64,000 bases of DNA. Origin: JAGVIE01 sp964520905. GTDB taxonomy: Bacteria > Bacteroidota > Ignavibacteria > UBA10030 > SZUA-254. The notes under the pieces were generated by a model, which did not search any database, had not been told where the DNA came from, and saw only the letters and a program-made list of their open reading frames with translations. A program made the position numbers and the translations under genes. Below, piece by piece: positions 15,380 through 24,065 of this stretch. The stretch's first letter is position 1. Every line of letters starts with the position of its first letter. The stretch is from positions 62,001 through 126,000 of the forward strand of contig CAZFQL010000012.1 of assembly GCA_964520905.1 (NCBI GenBank), in the 5' to 3' direction.

Positions 15380-18169
15380 TTGAAAAATTCAAAGATAGGA
15401 CAGGATTTGATTCATAAAATTACCATAGCATCGCGTATCATCCTTTCAACCGTTCTGTTGAACAGCGTCCTCTTTCTACCGGTGTTCACCCAATCGAAAA
15501 TCATCGTTCGCCCCACAATTATTCAAAAAAATTCTCCTTCGGTTTGGTTTCGATCAACACAGCGATTGAGTAGTCCTAAAATCGGTGTTGTGCTGAGCGG
15601 CGGCGGGGGAAGAGGTCTGGCGCAAATAGGTGTCTTGCGGGCATTGGAACGTCATCAAATCCCTGTCGATCTGATTGTAGGCACGAGTCTTGGAAGCGTT
15701 ATTGGAGGATTATATTCCACAGGCTATTCAATTACAGAGATTGAAAGCATTGCCGTCAATACAAACTGGGGTGAATTACTTTCTTTTACAGAAGAAACAC
15801 AGCGCGGCGATTTGTTTGTAGGACAGAAACAAACTCAGCAAGAAGGTTATTTTTCGATTCGCTTCGACGGTCTGGAGCCGATAATCCCCTCATCGATATC
15901 CGGCGGACAGCGTCTTTCAAATTTTTTCTTTTACCTTACACTTCAGGCATTATATCATCCCGACTCGAGTTTCGACAACTTGAAAATTCCGTTTCGCGCT
16001 ATCGCAACAGACATCATTTCAGGAAAGCGCGTTATCATTGACCATGGTTCGCTCGCTGAAGCGATGCGCGCGAGTATTACCGTGCCGCTGTTATATTCTC
16101 CCATCGAAAAAGATTCGATGTCGATGGTGGACGGCGGGCTAACATCCAACATTCCTGTAGATGTTGCCAAAGACCTTGGTTGTGATATCGTGATCGCGGT
16201 GAATACCACCAGCTCGATGAGGGGTTTAAACGACCTCAAAGCGCCGTGGGAAGTTGCCGATCAGATTATGACCATCATGATGCAGGAGTCTAACAAACAG
16301 CAATTGAAGCTTGCCGATGTTGTTATTACACCTGTTACAGGTGACCGGATTGTTTCGGATTTTTCGGGGATAGATTCACTCATCCGTGCCGGTGAAATTG
16401 CTGCCGAACAAAATATCCCTGCTATCTCTGAAGCGCTTGGTAAACTTCTGCGGGTCCAGACGCAAACAACGGCTTCGGAGTTGGTGCAGGTTGCAGTCAA
16501 TTTCGATAATGAAACGGATAACGATGAGATTAAACAAGAAATACATAATGATGTGAACCGGAATGATCTTTCACCAATGCGGGTTCAAGAATATGTCAAT
16601 AAATTTTATGGCACAGATAAGTATCGTGACGTTTGGGCTGAGATTATCGATTCAATTAATCATAGAAATGTTAACTTTCATCTAACTGCATGCACGAAAA
16701 TCAACGACGTGCAATTTAACGGCAACACGCTTCTTCCGGATGATCGTATAGAAACTGAAATGTATTCCTGCCGCGGTAAATATCTGAATGATCCCTATAT
16801 AACACGGGCTTTCGAAAATGTTATTTCGCTTTATCGTCAGCAAGGATATTCACTCGCACGGATTGAATCGGTACATGTCGATTCTTCAAACGGCATATTA
16901 GGATTCAAAATTCATGAAGGGAAGATCGTCGATATCCGGTATGTCGGGAATGATAAGACGCGCTCGTATATTATCAGAAGGGAATTTCCACTCGATGTCG
17001 GCGACGTGTTCAATATCGACAAAGCTTCTCAGGGGATAGTAAATATTAAGAGCACTGGATTATTCGAATACGTTCTGGTGGATGTTCAATATAAAGATGG
17101 TGACCCTGTTATCGTTTTGAAAGTCAAGGAAAAAAGCTCAGAGCTGATGCGTATCGGTTTCCATGCCGATGATGAGCACGGTATCGTTGGCACTATCGAT
17201 TCGAGAGACGCGAATTTTAGAGGCGCGTGGGAAGACCTTGGGATCGGTGCGCGATACGGATACCGTGACCGATTTGTTCGTGCGGAATATACCGTTAATC
17301 GAATTTTTCATTCGTATTTCACTTTCAATCTGCGGGGATATTTTAAATCGCGCGATGTATTCACTTACTCTTATGCTCCATCGACAAGTTTAGAAAGATG
17401 GGATATGGTAGAAGACGGGAAGTATCAGGAAAATAAATACGGCGGGACGATAACATTCGGCAGTCATTTTCAACGCTTTGGTGATGTTACGGCTGAACTG
17501 CGTCTCGAGAATCATCAGATTGCAGTGCTCTCCGGAGACAGTTCTATGTTTAAGCTGCACCAGTTTTCAAGTAAGAAGTACAAGTTTTCAAGTCTTAAAT
17601 TTCAAAGTACAATTGATACAGAAAATAAATTTACGTTTCCCACAAAAGGTGTTTACCTGCAAGTCACATTTGAATCTGCATCCAAGAAATTGGGGAGCGA
17701 TGACGGGTTCGGAAAACTGACCGTTGTTTACGAAAATTATTTTACTCTTTTGCCAAGGCATACAATCAGACCAAGAATAACATTTGGGTTTGCCGATCAG
17801 ACGTTGCCTATCGCCGAGCAATATAGTTTGGGAGGATTAAATTCGTTCTATGGTTTGCGCGAAGATGATAGCCGGGGAAGGCAAATATTTTTAGTCAACA
17901 CCGAATATCGCTTCTGGTTCCCTTTCAAGTTAATTTTCGAAACATATATTAAGCTACGATACGATCTTGGGACAATCTCTTTAGTACCAAAAGAATTAAA
18001 ATTTAATAAGTTTCATCACGGTTTTGGTACTGCTATCGCTCTTGATACTCCGATTGGGGCGGCTACATTCGGAGTGGGTAAATGTTTCTTCTTCCAGCAA
18101 GGATTACCCAAATCGCCTGTCGCCGTCGGTCCGCTTCTCTTCTATTTTTCAATCGGTCCGAATCTATAA
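15380..18169 (+). CDS. Patatin-like phospholipase fused to POTRA/outer-membrane barrel
   Basis: The open frame has 929 residues. The TTG at 15380 is used because no ATG precedes the signal peptide (IASRIILSTVLLNSVLFLPVF, ending near TQS). A patatin domain follows: oxyanion motif GGGGRGLAQIG, nucleophile GTSLGS (Ser ~103) and Asp in VDGGLTSNIP (~251). After a linker come POTRA-like repeats (NDVQFNGNTLLPDDRIETE, then KIVDIRYVGNDKTRSYIIRREF) and an Omp85/BamA-type barrel ending in an aromatic-rich strand (FYFSIGPNL). The order patatin-POTRA-barrel matches the PlpD type (type Vd secretion), here longer. It probably sits in the outer membrane with the lipase domain displayed or periplasmic. Confidence 0.88.
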   Translation: MKNSKIGQDLIHKITIASRIILSTVLLNSVLFLPVFTQSKIIVRPTIIQKNSPSVWFRSTQRLSSPKIGVVLSGGGGRGLAQIGVLRALERHQIPVDLIVGTSLGSVIGGLYSTGYSITEIESIAVNTNWGELLSFTEETQRGDLFVGQKQTQQEGYFSIRFDGLEPIIPSSISGGQRLSNFFFYLTLQALYHPDSSFDNLKIPFRAIATDIISGKRVIIDHGSLAEAMRASITVPLLYSPIEKDSMSMVDGGLTSNIPVDVAKDLGCDIVIAVNTTSSMRGLNDLKAPWEVADQIMTIMMQESNKQQLKLADVVITPVTGDRIVSDFSGIDSLIRAGEIAAEQNIPAISEALGKLLRVQTQTTASELVQVAVNFDNETDNDEIKQEIHNDVNRNDLSPMRVQEYVNKFYGTDKYRDVWAEIIDSINHRNVNFHLTACTKINDVQFNGNTLLPDDRIETEMYSCRGKYLNDPYITRAFENVISLYRQQGYSLARIESVHVDSSNGILGFKIHEGKIVDIRYVGNDKTRSYIIRREFPLDVGDVFNIDKASQGIVNIKSTGLFEYVLVDVQYKDGDPVIVLKVKEKSSELMRIGFHADDEHGIVGTIDSRDANFRGAWEDLGIGARYGYRDRFVRAEYTVNRIFHSYFTFNLRGYFKSRDVFTYSYAPSTSLERWDMVEDGKYQENKYGGTITFGSHFQRFGDVTAELRLENHQIAVLSGDSSMFKLHQFSSKKYKFSSLKFQSTIDTENKFTFPTKGVYLQVTFESASKKLGSDDGFGKLTVVYENYFTLLPRHTIRPRITFGFADQTLPIAEQYSLGGLNSFYGLREDDSRGRQIFLVNTEYRFWFPFKLIFETYIKLRYDLGTISLVPKELKFNKFHHGFGTAIALDTPIGAATFGVGKCFFFQQGLPKSPVAVGPLLFYFSIGPNL

Positions 18170-18172
18170 TTG

Positions 18173-18201
18173 TTGGAATTACTTCATCGAATTTGTATCT
18201 T
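18173..18201 (+). promoter_or_regulatory. Candidate promoter of the archease gene
   Basis: TTGGAA (18173-18178), 17 bp, TATCTT (18196-18201). The expected start site falls at about 18208, on the A of the archease ATG, suggesting a leaderless mRNA. Confidence 0.4.
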
Positions 18202-18207
18202 CTCAGA

Positions 18208-18627
18208 ATGCAGAAAGATTATTCAATTTTAGAACATCCGTCGGATCTCGGCATTGAAGCGCAGGGTTCTTCTTTGATTGAGGCATTTCAGAATGCTGCA
18301 ACCGCCCTGATGTCTATCATCCTTGATCTTAAGACAGTAACGGCAACGGAATGCAGGCATATAACCGTTTCAGCAATAGATGAAGAACAGTTGCTCGTAA
18401 AATGGCTCTCGGAGATTTTATATGTTTATGATGGGCAAAGATTTGCTTGCAGCGAATTTAAGATTGCCGAATTAGACCGGATACATCTCGAAGCGTCTGT
18501 GCGGGGTGAAATTTTTTTGGAGACGAAGCACCGCACGAAATTAGATGTTAAAGCTGTGACATATCATCAGCTATCGGTGAAGGAAAATGATAACGGGTGG
18601 ATTGTTAGAGTTTTTTTTGATATTTAG
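18208..18627 (+). CDS. Archease
   Basis: The protein has 139 residues from ATG 18208 (MQKDYSILEHPSDLGIEAQG). The N-terminal HPSDLGIEAQG with its acidic residue, the central EEQLLVKWLSEILYVYD and the end KAVTYHQLSVKENDNGWIVRVFFDI are the family's typical blocks. Archease is the activator of RtcB, speeding guanylylation and allowing multiple turnover. The next gene is rtcB, 41 nt downstream, which supports the assignment. A longer in-frame opening upstream overlaps the previous gene and is not conserved. Confidence 0.93.
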   Translation: MQKDYSILEHPSDLGIEAQGSSLIEAFQNAATALMSIILDLKTVTATECRHITVSAIDEEQLLVKWLSEILYVYDGQRFACSEFKIAELDRIHLEASVRGEIFLETKHRTKLDVKAVTYHQLSVKENDNGWIVRVFFDI

Positions 18628-18668
18628 TACAATGAACTGTCCCTGACTTTAAAAATCAGCATAAGTAG

Positions 18669-20093
18669 ATGCTCAAGAGGCTTGATAATTATCGTTATCT
18701 GATTCCAAAATCATACAAACAAGGAATGCGTATTGATGGAATGATTTATGCAGATGACGAGTTGATAAAGCAGATCGAAAAAGATCTCACCAAAGAACAG
18801 GTCGCAAATGTCGCAACACTGCCCGGACTGGTTGGTCGATCTTTAGCGATGCCCGATGCGCATCAAGGATACGGTTTCTGCATAGGAGGTGTAGCGGCGG
18901 CAGATGTTGATGAAGGTATTGTATCAGCCGGAGGCGTTGGCTTCGATATAAACTGCGGCGTTAGATTACTTTCAACTCCTTTTGAAGTTGATGATGTGCG
19001 CACTAAGCTTGAACAATTGATCAATCAGCTTTTCCGCGATGTACCCTGCGGTACAGGACGAATAGGTTTGCTGGAGGTGACAAAGAGTGAACTCGATAAA
19101 GTTCTAATAAATGGCGCTCAGTGGGCTGTGCAAAATAATTATGGCGACGATAAAGACATCGCCCGCATCGAAGAGTATGGTAAAATTCCCGATGCCGATC
19201 CATCGCTGGTAAGTCACCGTGCAAAAGATCGCGGGCAACATCAGCTTGGAACGCTCGGGTCCGGCAATCATTTTCTTGAGATTCAAGTCGTCGATGAAAT
19301 TTATGAACCTGAAGTTGCATCGAAATTCGGGCTTCACAATAATCAAATAGTCGTTCTTATACACAGTGGTTCACGCGGTCTGGGACATCAGGTCTGCACT
19401 GATTATCTCGACATGATGCAAAATGGTATGAAGAAATACGGTATCTCAGTAGTAGATCGACAGCTTGCGTGCGTTCCGATCAAATCCGTTGAGGGGCAAA
19501 ATTATTTGAAAGCTATGGCTGCTTCGGCTAACTTTGCGTTTGCGAACAGGCAGATGATTACACACTGGACACGGGAAGCCTTTAAGCGTATTCTGGGAAG
19601 AGGGGATCTGAAAATTGTATACGACGTTTGCCATAACATAGCGAAGTATGAAAACCATGATGTTGATGGCTCACAAAAGCGTTTGCTTGTACACAGAAAG
19701 GGAGCGACACGGGCATTTCCCAAAAATCATCCGGCGTTGCCGGATGAATTGAGAGATGTCGGGCAACCTGTACTTATTCCGGGCAGTATGGGGACATGCT
19801 CGTACGTTCTTGTAGGCACCGACAAAGCGATGAAAGAAACTTTCGGCTCTTCCTGCCATGGAGCAGGGCGGGCGATGAGCCGAACTCAAGCGAAAAAAGA
19901 AACCTCGGCAGATCAGTTGTTAAATGAGATGAAAAGTAAAGGCATATACGTTAGGGGAGAAAGCCGGTCGGGTTTAACCGAAGAAAAACCGGATGCATAC
20001 AAAGATGTAAATCGGGTTGTGGAAGTTGTTCACGGCGCAGGGATTGCGAGGAAAGTTGCAAAGCTGCTGCCGCTCGCGGTAATGAAAGGATAA
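18669..20093 (+). CDS. rtcB: RNA-splicing ligase RtcB
   Basis: The protein has 474 residues, the long archaeal-type length that usually goes with archease. Mn/GTP-binding motifs are present: MPDAHQGYGF, GGVGFDINCGVR (metal Cys), GTLGSGNHFLEIQ, HSGSRGLGHQ, and the guanylylated His in SSCHGAGRAMSR (~residue 397). It joins 2',3'-cyclic phosphate or 3'-phosphate RNA ends to 5'-OH ends, in tRNA splicing or RNA repair. No RtcA or RtcR regulator is next to it. The helicase-nuclease gene starts 17 nt after its stop. Confidence 0.96.
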   Translation: MLKRLDNYRYLIPKSYKQGMRIDGMIYADDELIKQIEKDLTKEQVANVATLPGLVGRSLAMPDAHQGYGFCIGGVAAADVDEGIVSAGGVGFDINCGVRLLSTPFEVDDVRTKLEQLINQLFRDVPCGTGRIGLLEVTKSELDKVLINGAQWAVQNNYGDDKDIARIEEYGKIPDADPSLVSHRAKDRGQHQLGTLGSGNHFLEIQVVDEIYEPEVASKFGLHNNQIVVLIHSGSRGLGHQVCTDYLDMMQNGMKKYGISVVDRQLACVPIKSVEGQNYLKAMAASANFAFANRQMITHWTREAFKRILGRGDLKIVYDVCHNIAKYENHDVDGSQKRLLVHRKGATRAFPKNHPALPDELRDVGQPVLIPGSMGTCSYVLVGTDKAMKETFGSSCHGAGRAMSRTQAKKETSADQLLNEMKSKGIYVRGESRSGLTEEKPDAYKDVNRVVEVVHGAGIARKVAKLLPLAVMKG

Positions 20094-20110
20094 TATAATC
20101 CAAGCATCTA

Positions 20111-23100
20111 ATGTTAACTGAAAATCAAAAAGAAGCTCTCGAGTTTCAACGCCATATTTCCGTAACGGCAAATGCCGGCGCCGGAAAAACTTTCGTGCTT
20201 GTTCGCAGGTTCGTTGAGATACTAATGAAAACCGATACTCATGTTAACGAATTGGTAGCGATCACATTCACAGAAAAAGCGGCAAGCGAGTTACGAAAAA
20301 AAATTGCCGATTATATAGAAGAAAGGATATATTCAAATCCCGGTTCAGGGGAGCTGATAAGACTCGAACGCATCCGCGATCAATTGATCTCATCAAATAT
20401 CGGAACGATTCATTCATTTTGTGCTCAGATTCTCCGCGAATATCCTATAGAAGCCGGCGTCGATGCAGCATTTACCGTGCTCGAAGGTGTAGATCAACAG
20501 ATTGCAGAACAGGATTCGGTGCACGAGACATTTGAAGCGATCCTGAATAATGCAACTGAAATGAAACGAGCCGAGGAACTTAGATATCTTGTTCGCACAT
20601 TAGGACGATACACCGTCGAACGCTATCTGTCAATTTTTCTTGCAAAACGTGAACTTGTCGAACGTTTTCTTATAGATGGTGCTTGTCTGGATGAGCGCAT
20701 CGAAGAGGAAAAAATTATCCAAAGATGGGATGAAATTTTAATCTCAGCAATACTTGAACGGCTTACCGATTCATTATTTCGGTCATCACTTGAGAGGGTT
20801 ATACAAACTGCATCAGGCAAGACATCTAACGAAGTGAAGGATATATACTCAAGTTGGACGACGAGTCTTAAGCCCGATGAGACCATCCGAATTTATGCGC
20901 GGATGGCAAACCTAATCTTTACTCAAAAAGATACGCCAAGGAAGGAATTCTTAGGTTCGTCTCCTGCGAACCCGCAGATAGATAATGATCTTGCGGTTAT
21001 TGTTGAATGCCAAAAAAACATCTCGAAACCGATAAAGAGCTTCGAATCTGATCAAGTTCTAAAAGGAAACAAGATACTGCTTCAATCATTAAGGGTTCTG
21101 CTGGATATTTTTCGGTTAGCAATCTCCCGTTATGATGAAAAGAAGATAGAATACGCATATTTAGATTTTGAAGATATCTTAATTAAAGCCAAAATATTGC
21201 TGTGCAAAGATGAAGTTCGAGAAGCAATTGTCAAAAAATATAAGTTCATAATGGTAGATGAATTCCAGGATACAAACCGCCTGCAGTATGAAATTCTCCA
21301 GGCGCTGGTCTCGAATTATCAATCGGGAAATCTTTTCATAGTCGGCGATCCGAAACAATCTATCTATGGATTTCGGGATGCTGAGGTTGAGATTTTCGAA
21401 AGTGCGAAAGAAGAAATTCTTATGAAGGCAAACGGCAAGGGAGTCATTCTTGCCGAGAGTTACCGTCTTCTGCCGAATCTAATCGATTTTGTAAACAGGT
21501 TGTTTTCAAAAATTATCGTTTCAAATGGATCGCGGTATGAAGTCCGATATGATGAACTTGTGCAAGGAAGGCAAAGCGGCGGTGAAGGTACTGTCGAATT
21601 GATGATGGTTTCGGTAGAAGATAACGCACGCAACGAGGAGTCCACAGAATCGGGAAAAGATGCAAACGATTTTGTTCAGGATGAATGCAGATTGGTCGGA
21701 GAACGCATTATTGAATTAACTCGGGATGGTTTCGTTATCTACCCAAAGAAAGATGAGAATCCAAGACCGGTTGAATTTAAAGATATTGCTATACTCTTAA
21801 GAAAAAGGACGCATCTTGCAATACTGGAAAAAGTGTTAACGGAATATCGGATTCCATTTGTACTCACTGGCGGAATGGGCTTTTACCAGACCCAGGAGGT
21901 TTTGGATTTTTTAAATTATTTCAAATTCCTATTAAACCAAAAGGACGATATTTCACTTGTAGGAATATTGCGCTCAAATTTCTTTTCGATATCCGATGCA
22001 GAATTATTTGATGCATCATTCACTGATGGTGAATCGTTTTGGGAAAAAATGATAATATATTCCCACGATAAAAATATCTCGGCTAATTTCAAACGGGCTG
22101 CTAATATATTGACGAAGCACCTTGGTCTTGTCAATCGTATTAACATTCCGCTGTTGATAGATGAAATATTATCGTCGACGGGATGGAGAGGAATAACTGC
22201 CGGGTTACCGTTCGGTGAACAGAATACGGCTAATATTAAAAAATTTCTTCGCATTGCCCGGGATTTTACGGCAAGAGGATATACAACACTGTATGATTTT
22301 GTTAGGCGATTGTCGGTATTGGTGGAAAATGAAGAACGTGAGGGGCAAGCGCCGCTGGAAATTACCGGGAATTGTGTCCAGGTATTGACAATTCATTCAG
22401 CAAAGGGTTTGGAATTTCCCGTTGTATTCATTCCCTTTATACATCAAAAGTTCCGATATGATAATCCGCCAATCTTCGATTCGGATTTAGGGATTGCATT
22501 TAAAGTTAGAAGCGAGACAGATCTTGACGAAGAGATCGTCCCGTCAATTCTGCATACTTTCAAGGAGCGAAGCAAACAAAAAACTGAAGCAGAAGAAAAA
22601 CGTATATTTTATGTAGCATGTACGCGCGCACGCGACGCGCTCTTTTTATCTTGTCAATTATCGATAGATGCTTCCCATAGTACATACCTTAAATGGTTAA
22701 CTGATGCATTAGTGATTGAGCCGAAGACGCTTAGAGATAATAAAATAATATTTCCCGCAACGGAATTGAGAACGTTGGAACGTACCGAAGAAACTTCTAA
22801 AATAAAAAGTAGCTTACATCAATTAACTATCAATGTGAGATTCTGGGATCGGATTCGGATGTCTGATCTTCCACTTCCTGCAAAATCAACAGCCGTAGTT
22901 CATCCAAACAAGATATTGATATCATCTCTCGCCGGTAAATCGCGAGGTGAATATTTTTCATCGACACAAATAAAAACATATCTCGAGTGTCCCCGAAAAT
23001 ATTATTTGAAATATGTTCTTGGTGTGCCCGATATAAATTCTGTCCCGGATGAATTTGATGAATCTGAAGATTCTGATGATATCCTGAAGGGTGATGTTGA

Positions 23101-23719
23101 GGGGAAAATAACGCACGCGGTCTTAGAAAAGATTCATAACCTGAGTACATCGGAAGAAGATATACGAAGATCGGCAATTCTGCGTGCAAAGGAAAATTGG
23201 TTATTGATGCCTGCTGATCTCAATCGTATTTGCGAAGTTATCACAAAAAACATAATAAGTTTTATAAACACATCATTCGGTATCGAGATATTTTCTGCAC
23301 AGGAATCTAAGAATGAATATTCTATTGATGCAATCTATCATGATGATTATCTGGTGGGTATAATTGATAGACTTTACAGGGATGCCGAGGGCAATTGGAA
23401 TATTGTTGATTATAAAACAGATAAAATAAATTTTGATCAGATTAAAGAGAAAGCAGAAATATATAAACCGCAGCTGCTTTTTTATGCGTTTCTTGTCAAT
23501 ATTCTATATCAGCAGTCAATGGTGAAGGCGTCTCTGGTGTTTTTAAAATTGCCGGCACATCCGTATCATTTTGAATTTTCAATTCAAGACTTCGATAATT
23601 TACGAATGGCATTGACAGATTCAATAACGCGTATTAAGTCAGGAGATTATCATGACGATATCAATGCGTGCTCGAATTGTTCCTACCACAAGCAGAATGA
23701 ATGCCTCGCAGTTAATTAA
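20111..23719 (+). CDS. UvrD/AddA-like helicase with C-terminal PD-(D/E)XK nuclease
   Basis: The protein has 1202 residues. SF1A helicase motifs: Walker A NAGAGKTF (~residues 20-27), VAITFTEKAA, TIHSFCAQILREYP, MVDEFQDTNR (~382), VGDPKQSIYGFR, LTIHSAKGLEFPVV and YVACTRARD. The C-terminal nuclease shows GKITHAVLEKIH, VGIIDRLYRD and WNIVDYKTDK. Cysteines in YLECPRKYY and CSNCSYHKQNEC fit an iron-sulfur staple as in AddB/Cas4 nucleases. It probably processes double-strand ends like AddA/RecB. No AddB/RecC partner is in the window. RecR, further right, belongs to the alternative RecFOR route. Confidence 0.88.
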   Translation: MLTENQKEALEFQRHISVTANAGAGKTFVLVRRFVEILMKTDTHVNELVAITFTEKAASELRKKIADYIEERIYSNPGSGELIRLERIRDQLISSNIGTIHSFCAQILREYPIEAGVDAAFTVLEGVDQQIAEQDSVHETFEAILNNATEMKRAEELRYLVRTLGRYTVERYLSIFLAKRELVERFLIDGACLDERIEEEKIIQRWDEILISAILERLTDSLFRSSLERVIQTASGKTSNEVKDIYSSWTTSLKPDETIRIYARMANLIFTQKDTPRKEFLGSSPANPQIDNDLAVIVECQKNISKPIKSFESDQVLKGNKILLQSLRVLLDIFRLAISRYDEKKIEYAYLDFEDILIKAKILLCKDEVREAIVKKYKFIMVDEFQDTNRLQYEILQALVSNYQSGNLFIVGDPKQSIYGFRDAEVEIFESAKEEILMKANGKGVILAESYRLLPNLIDFVNRLFSKIIVSNGSRYEVRYDELVQGRQSGGEGTVELMMVSVEDNARNEESTESGKDANDFVQDECRLVGERIIELTRDGFVIYPKKDENPRPVEFKDIAILLRKRTHLAILEKVLTEYRIPFVLTGGMGFYQTQEVLDFLNYFKFLLNQKDDISLVGILRSNFFSISDAELFDASFTDGESFWEKMIIYSHDKNISANFKRAANILTKHLGLVNRINIPLLIDEILSSTGWRGITAGLPFGEQNTANIKKFLRIARDFTARGYTTLYDFVRRLSVLVENEEREGQAPLEITGNCVQVLTIHSAKGLEFPVVFIPFIHQKFRYDNPPIFDSDLGIAFKVRSETDLDEEIVPSILHTFKERSKQKTEAEEKRIFYVACTRARDALFLSCQLSIDASHSTYLKWLTDALVIEPKTLRDNKIIFPATELRTLERTEETSKIKSSLHQLTINVRFWDRIRMSDLPLPAKSTAVVHPNKILISSLAGKSRGEYFSSTQIKTYLECPRKYYLKYVLGVPDINSVPDEFDESEDSDDILKGDVEGKITHAVLEKIHNLSTSEEDIRRSAILRAKENWLLMPADLNRICEVITKNIISFINTSFGIEIFSAQESKNEYSIDAIYHDDYLVGIIDRLYRDAEGNWNIVDYKTDKINFDQIKEKAEIYKPQLLFYAFLVNILYQQSMVKASLVFLKLPAHPYHFEFSIQDFDNLRMALTDSITRIKSGDYHDDINACSNCSYHKQNECLAVN

Positions 23720-24065
23720 CCACGTTTGTAGAATTATTGAGTTAATTACAAAGATTTTGTGTGAAATATCGATAATTATCAGCATTCCTTGATTTACTCG
23801 ATATCCGATACAAAATCGAGATGTGGATAAATGTTAACAATATCCTCAAATATGAGCTGATTTGTATGTTTTATATTGAGGATAGATTGTGGATAAAGAG
23901 GGCTTAGTCGTAATATCAGAAATTAATCCTATCACCTAAAGCTTTTCTTAAAAAAGTACTTGCATCTTATTTAAAAAATATGTATTCTCAAATCGGATAA
24001 CTACCCAGGGCATACACAGCCTATTATATTAAAACCTCATTTATTAATTTGTTCATAGGATCATT
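23720..24065. promoter_or_regulatory. 346-bp AT-rich intergenic region with two perfect DnaA-box sequences
   Basis: No gene is seen here. TGTGGATAA (TTATCCACA on the minus strand, the DnaA-box consensus) occurs at 23822-23830 and 23888-23896. Between them is a 9-bp inverted repeat TATCCTCAA (23841-23849) / TTGAGGATA (23876-23884). A second inverted repeat CTCGAT (23797-23802) / ATCGAG (23815-23820) lies just before. An A/T-only-rich stretch follows (about 23940-23990). Confidence 0.45.
23960..23988 (+). promoter_or_regulatory. Candidate promoter of the hybrid histidine kinase gene
   Basis: TTGCAT (23960-23965), 17 bp, TATTCT (23983-23988), 78 nt before the ATG. Confidence 0.35.

Noticed and set aside
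15373..15390. TTGGATTGAAAAATTC resembles the 3' end of the CRISPR repeat
   Set aside because: Only ~10 bases match, no hairpin half is present and it lies 1.3 kb beyond the array; chance.
23720..24065. Calling the region the chromosomal origin
   Set aside because: Only two boxes, no replication genes nearby and same gene direction on both sides; kept as a candidate only.
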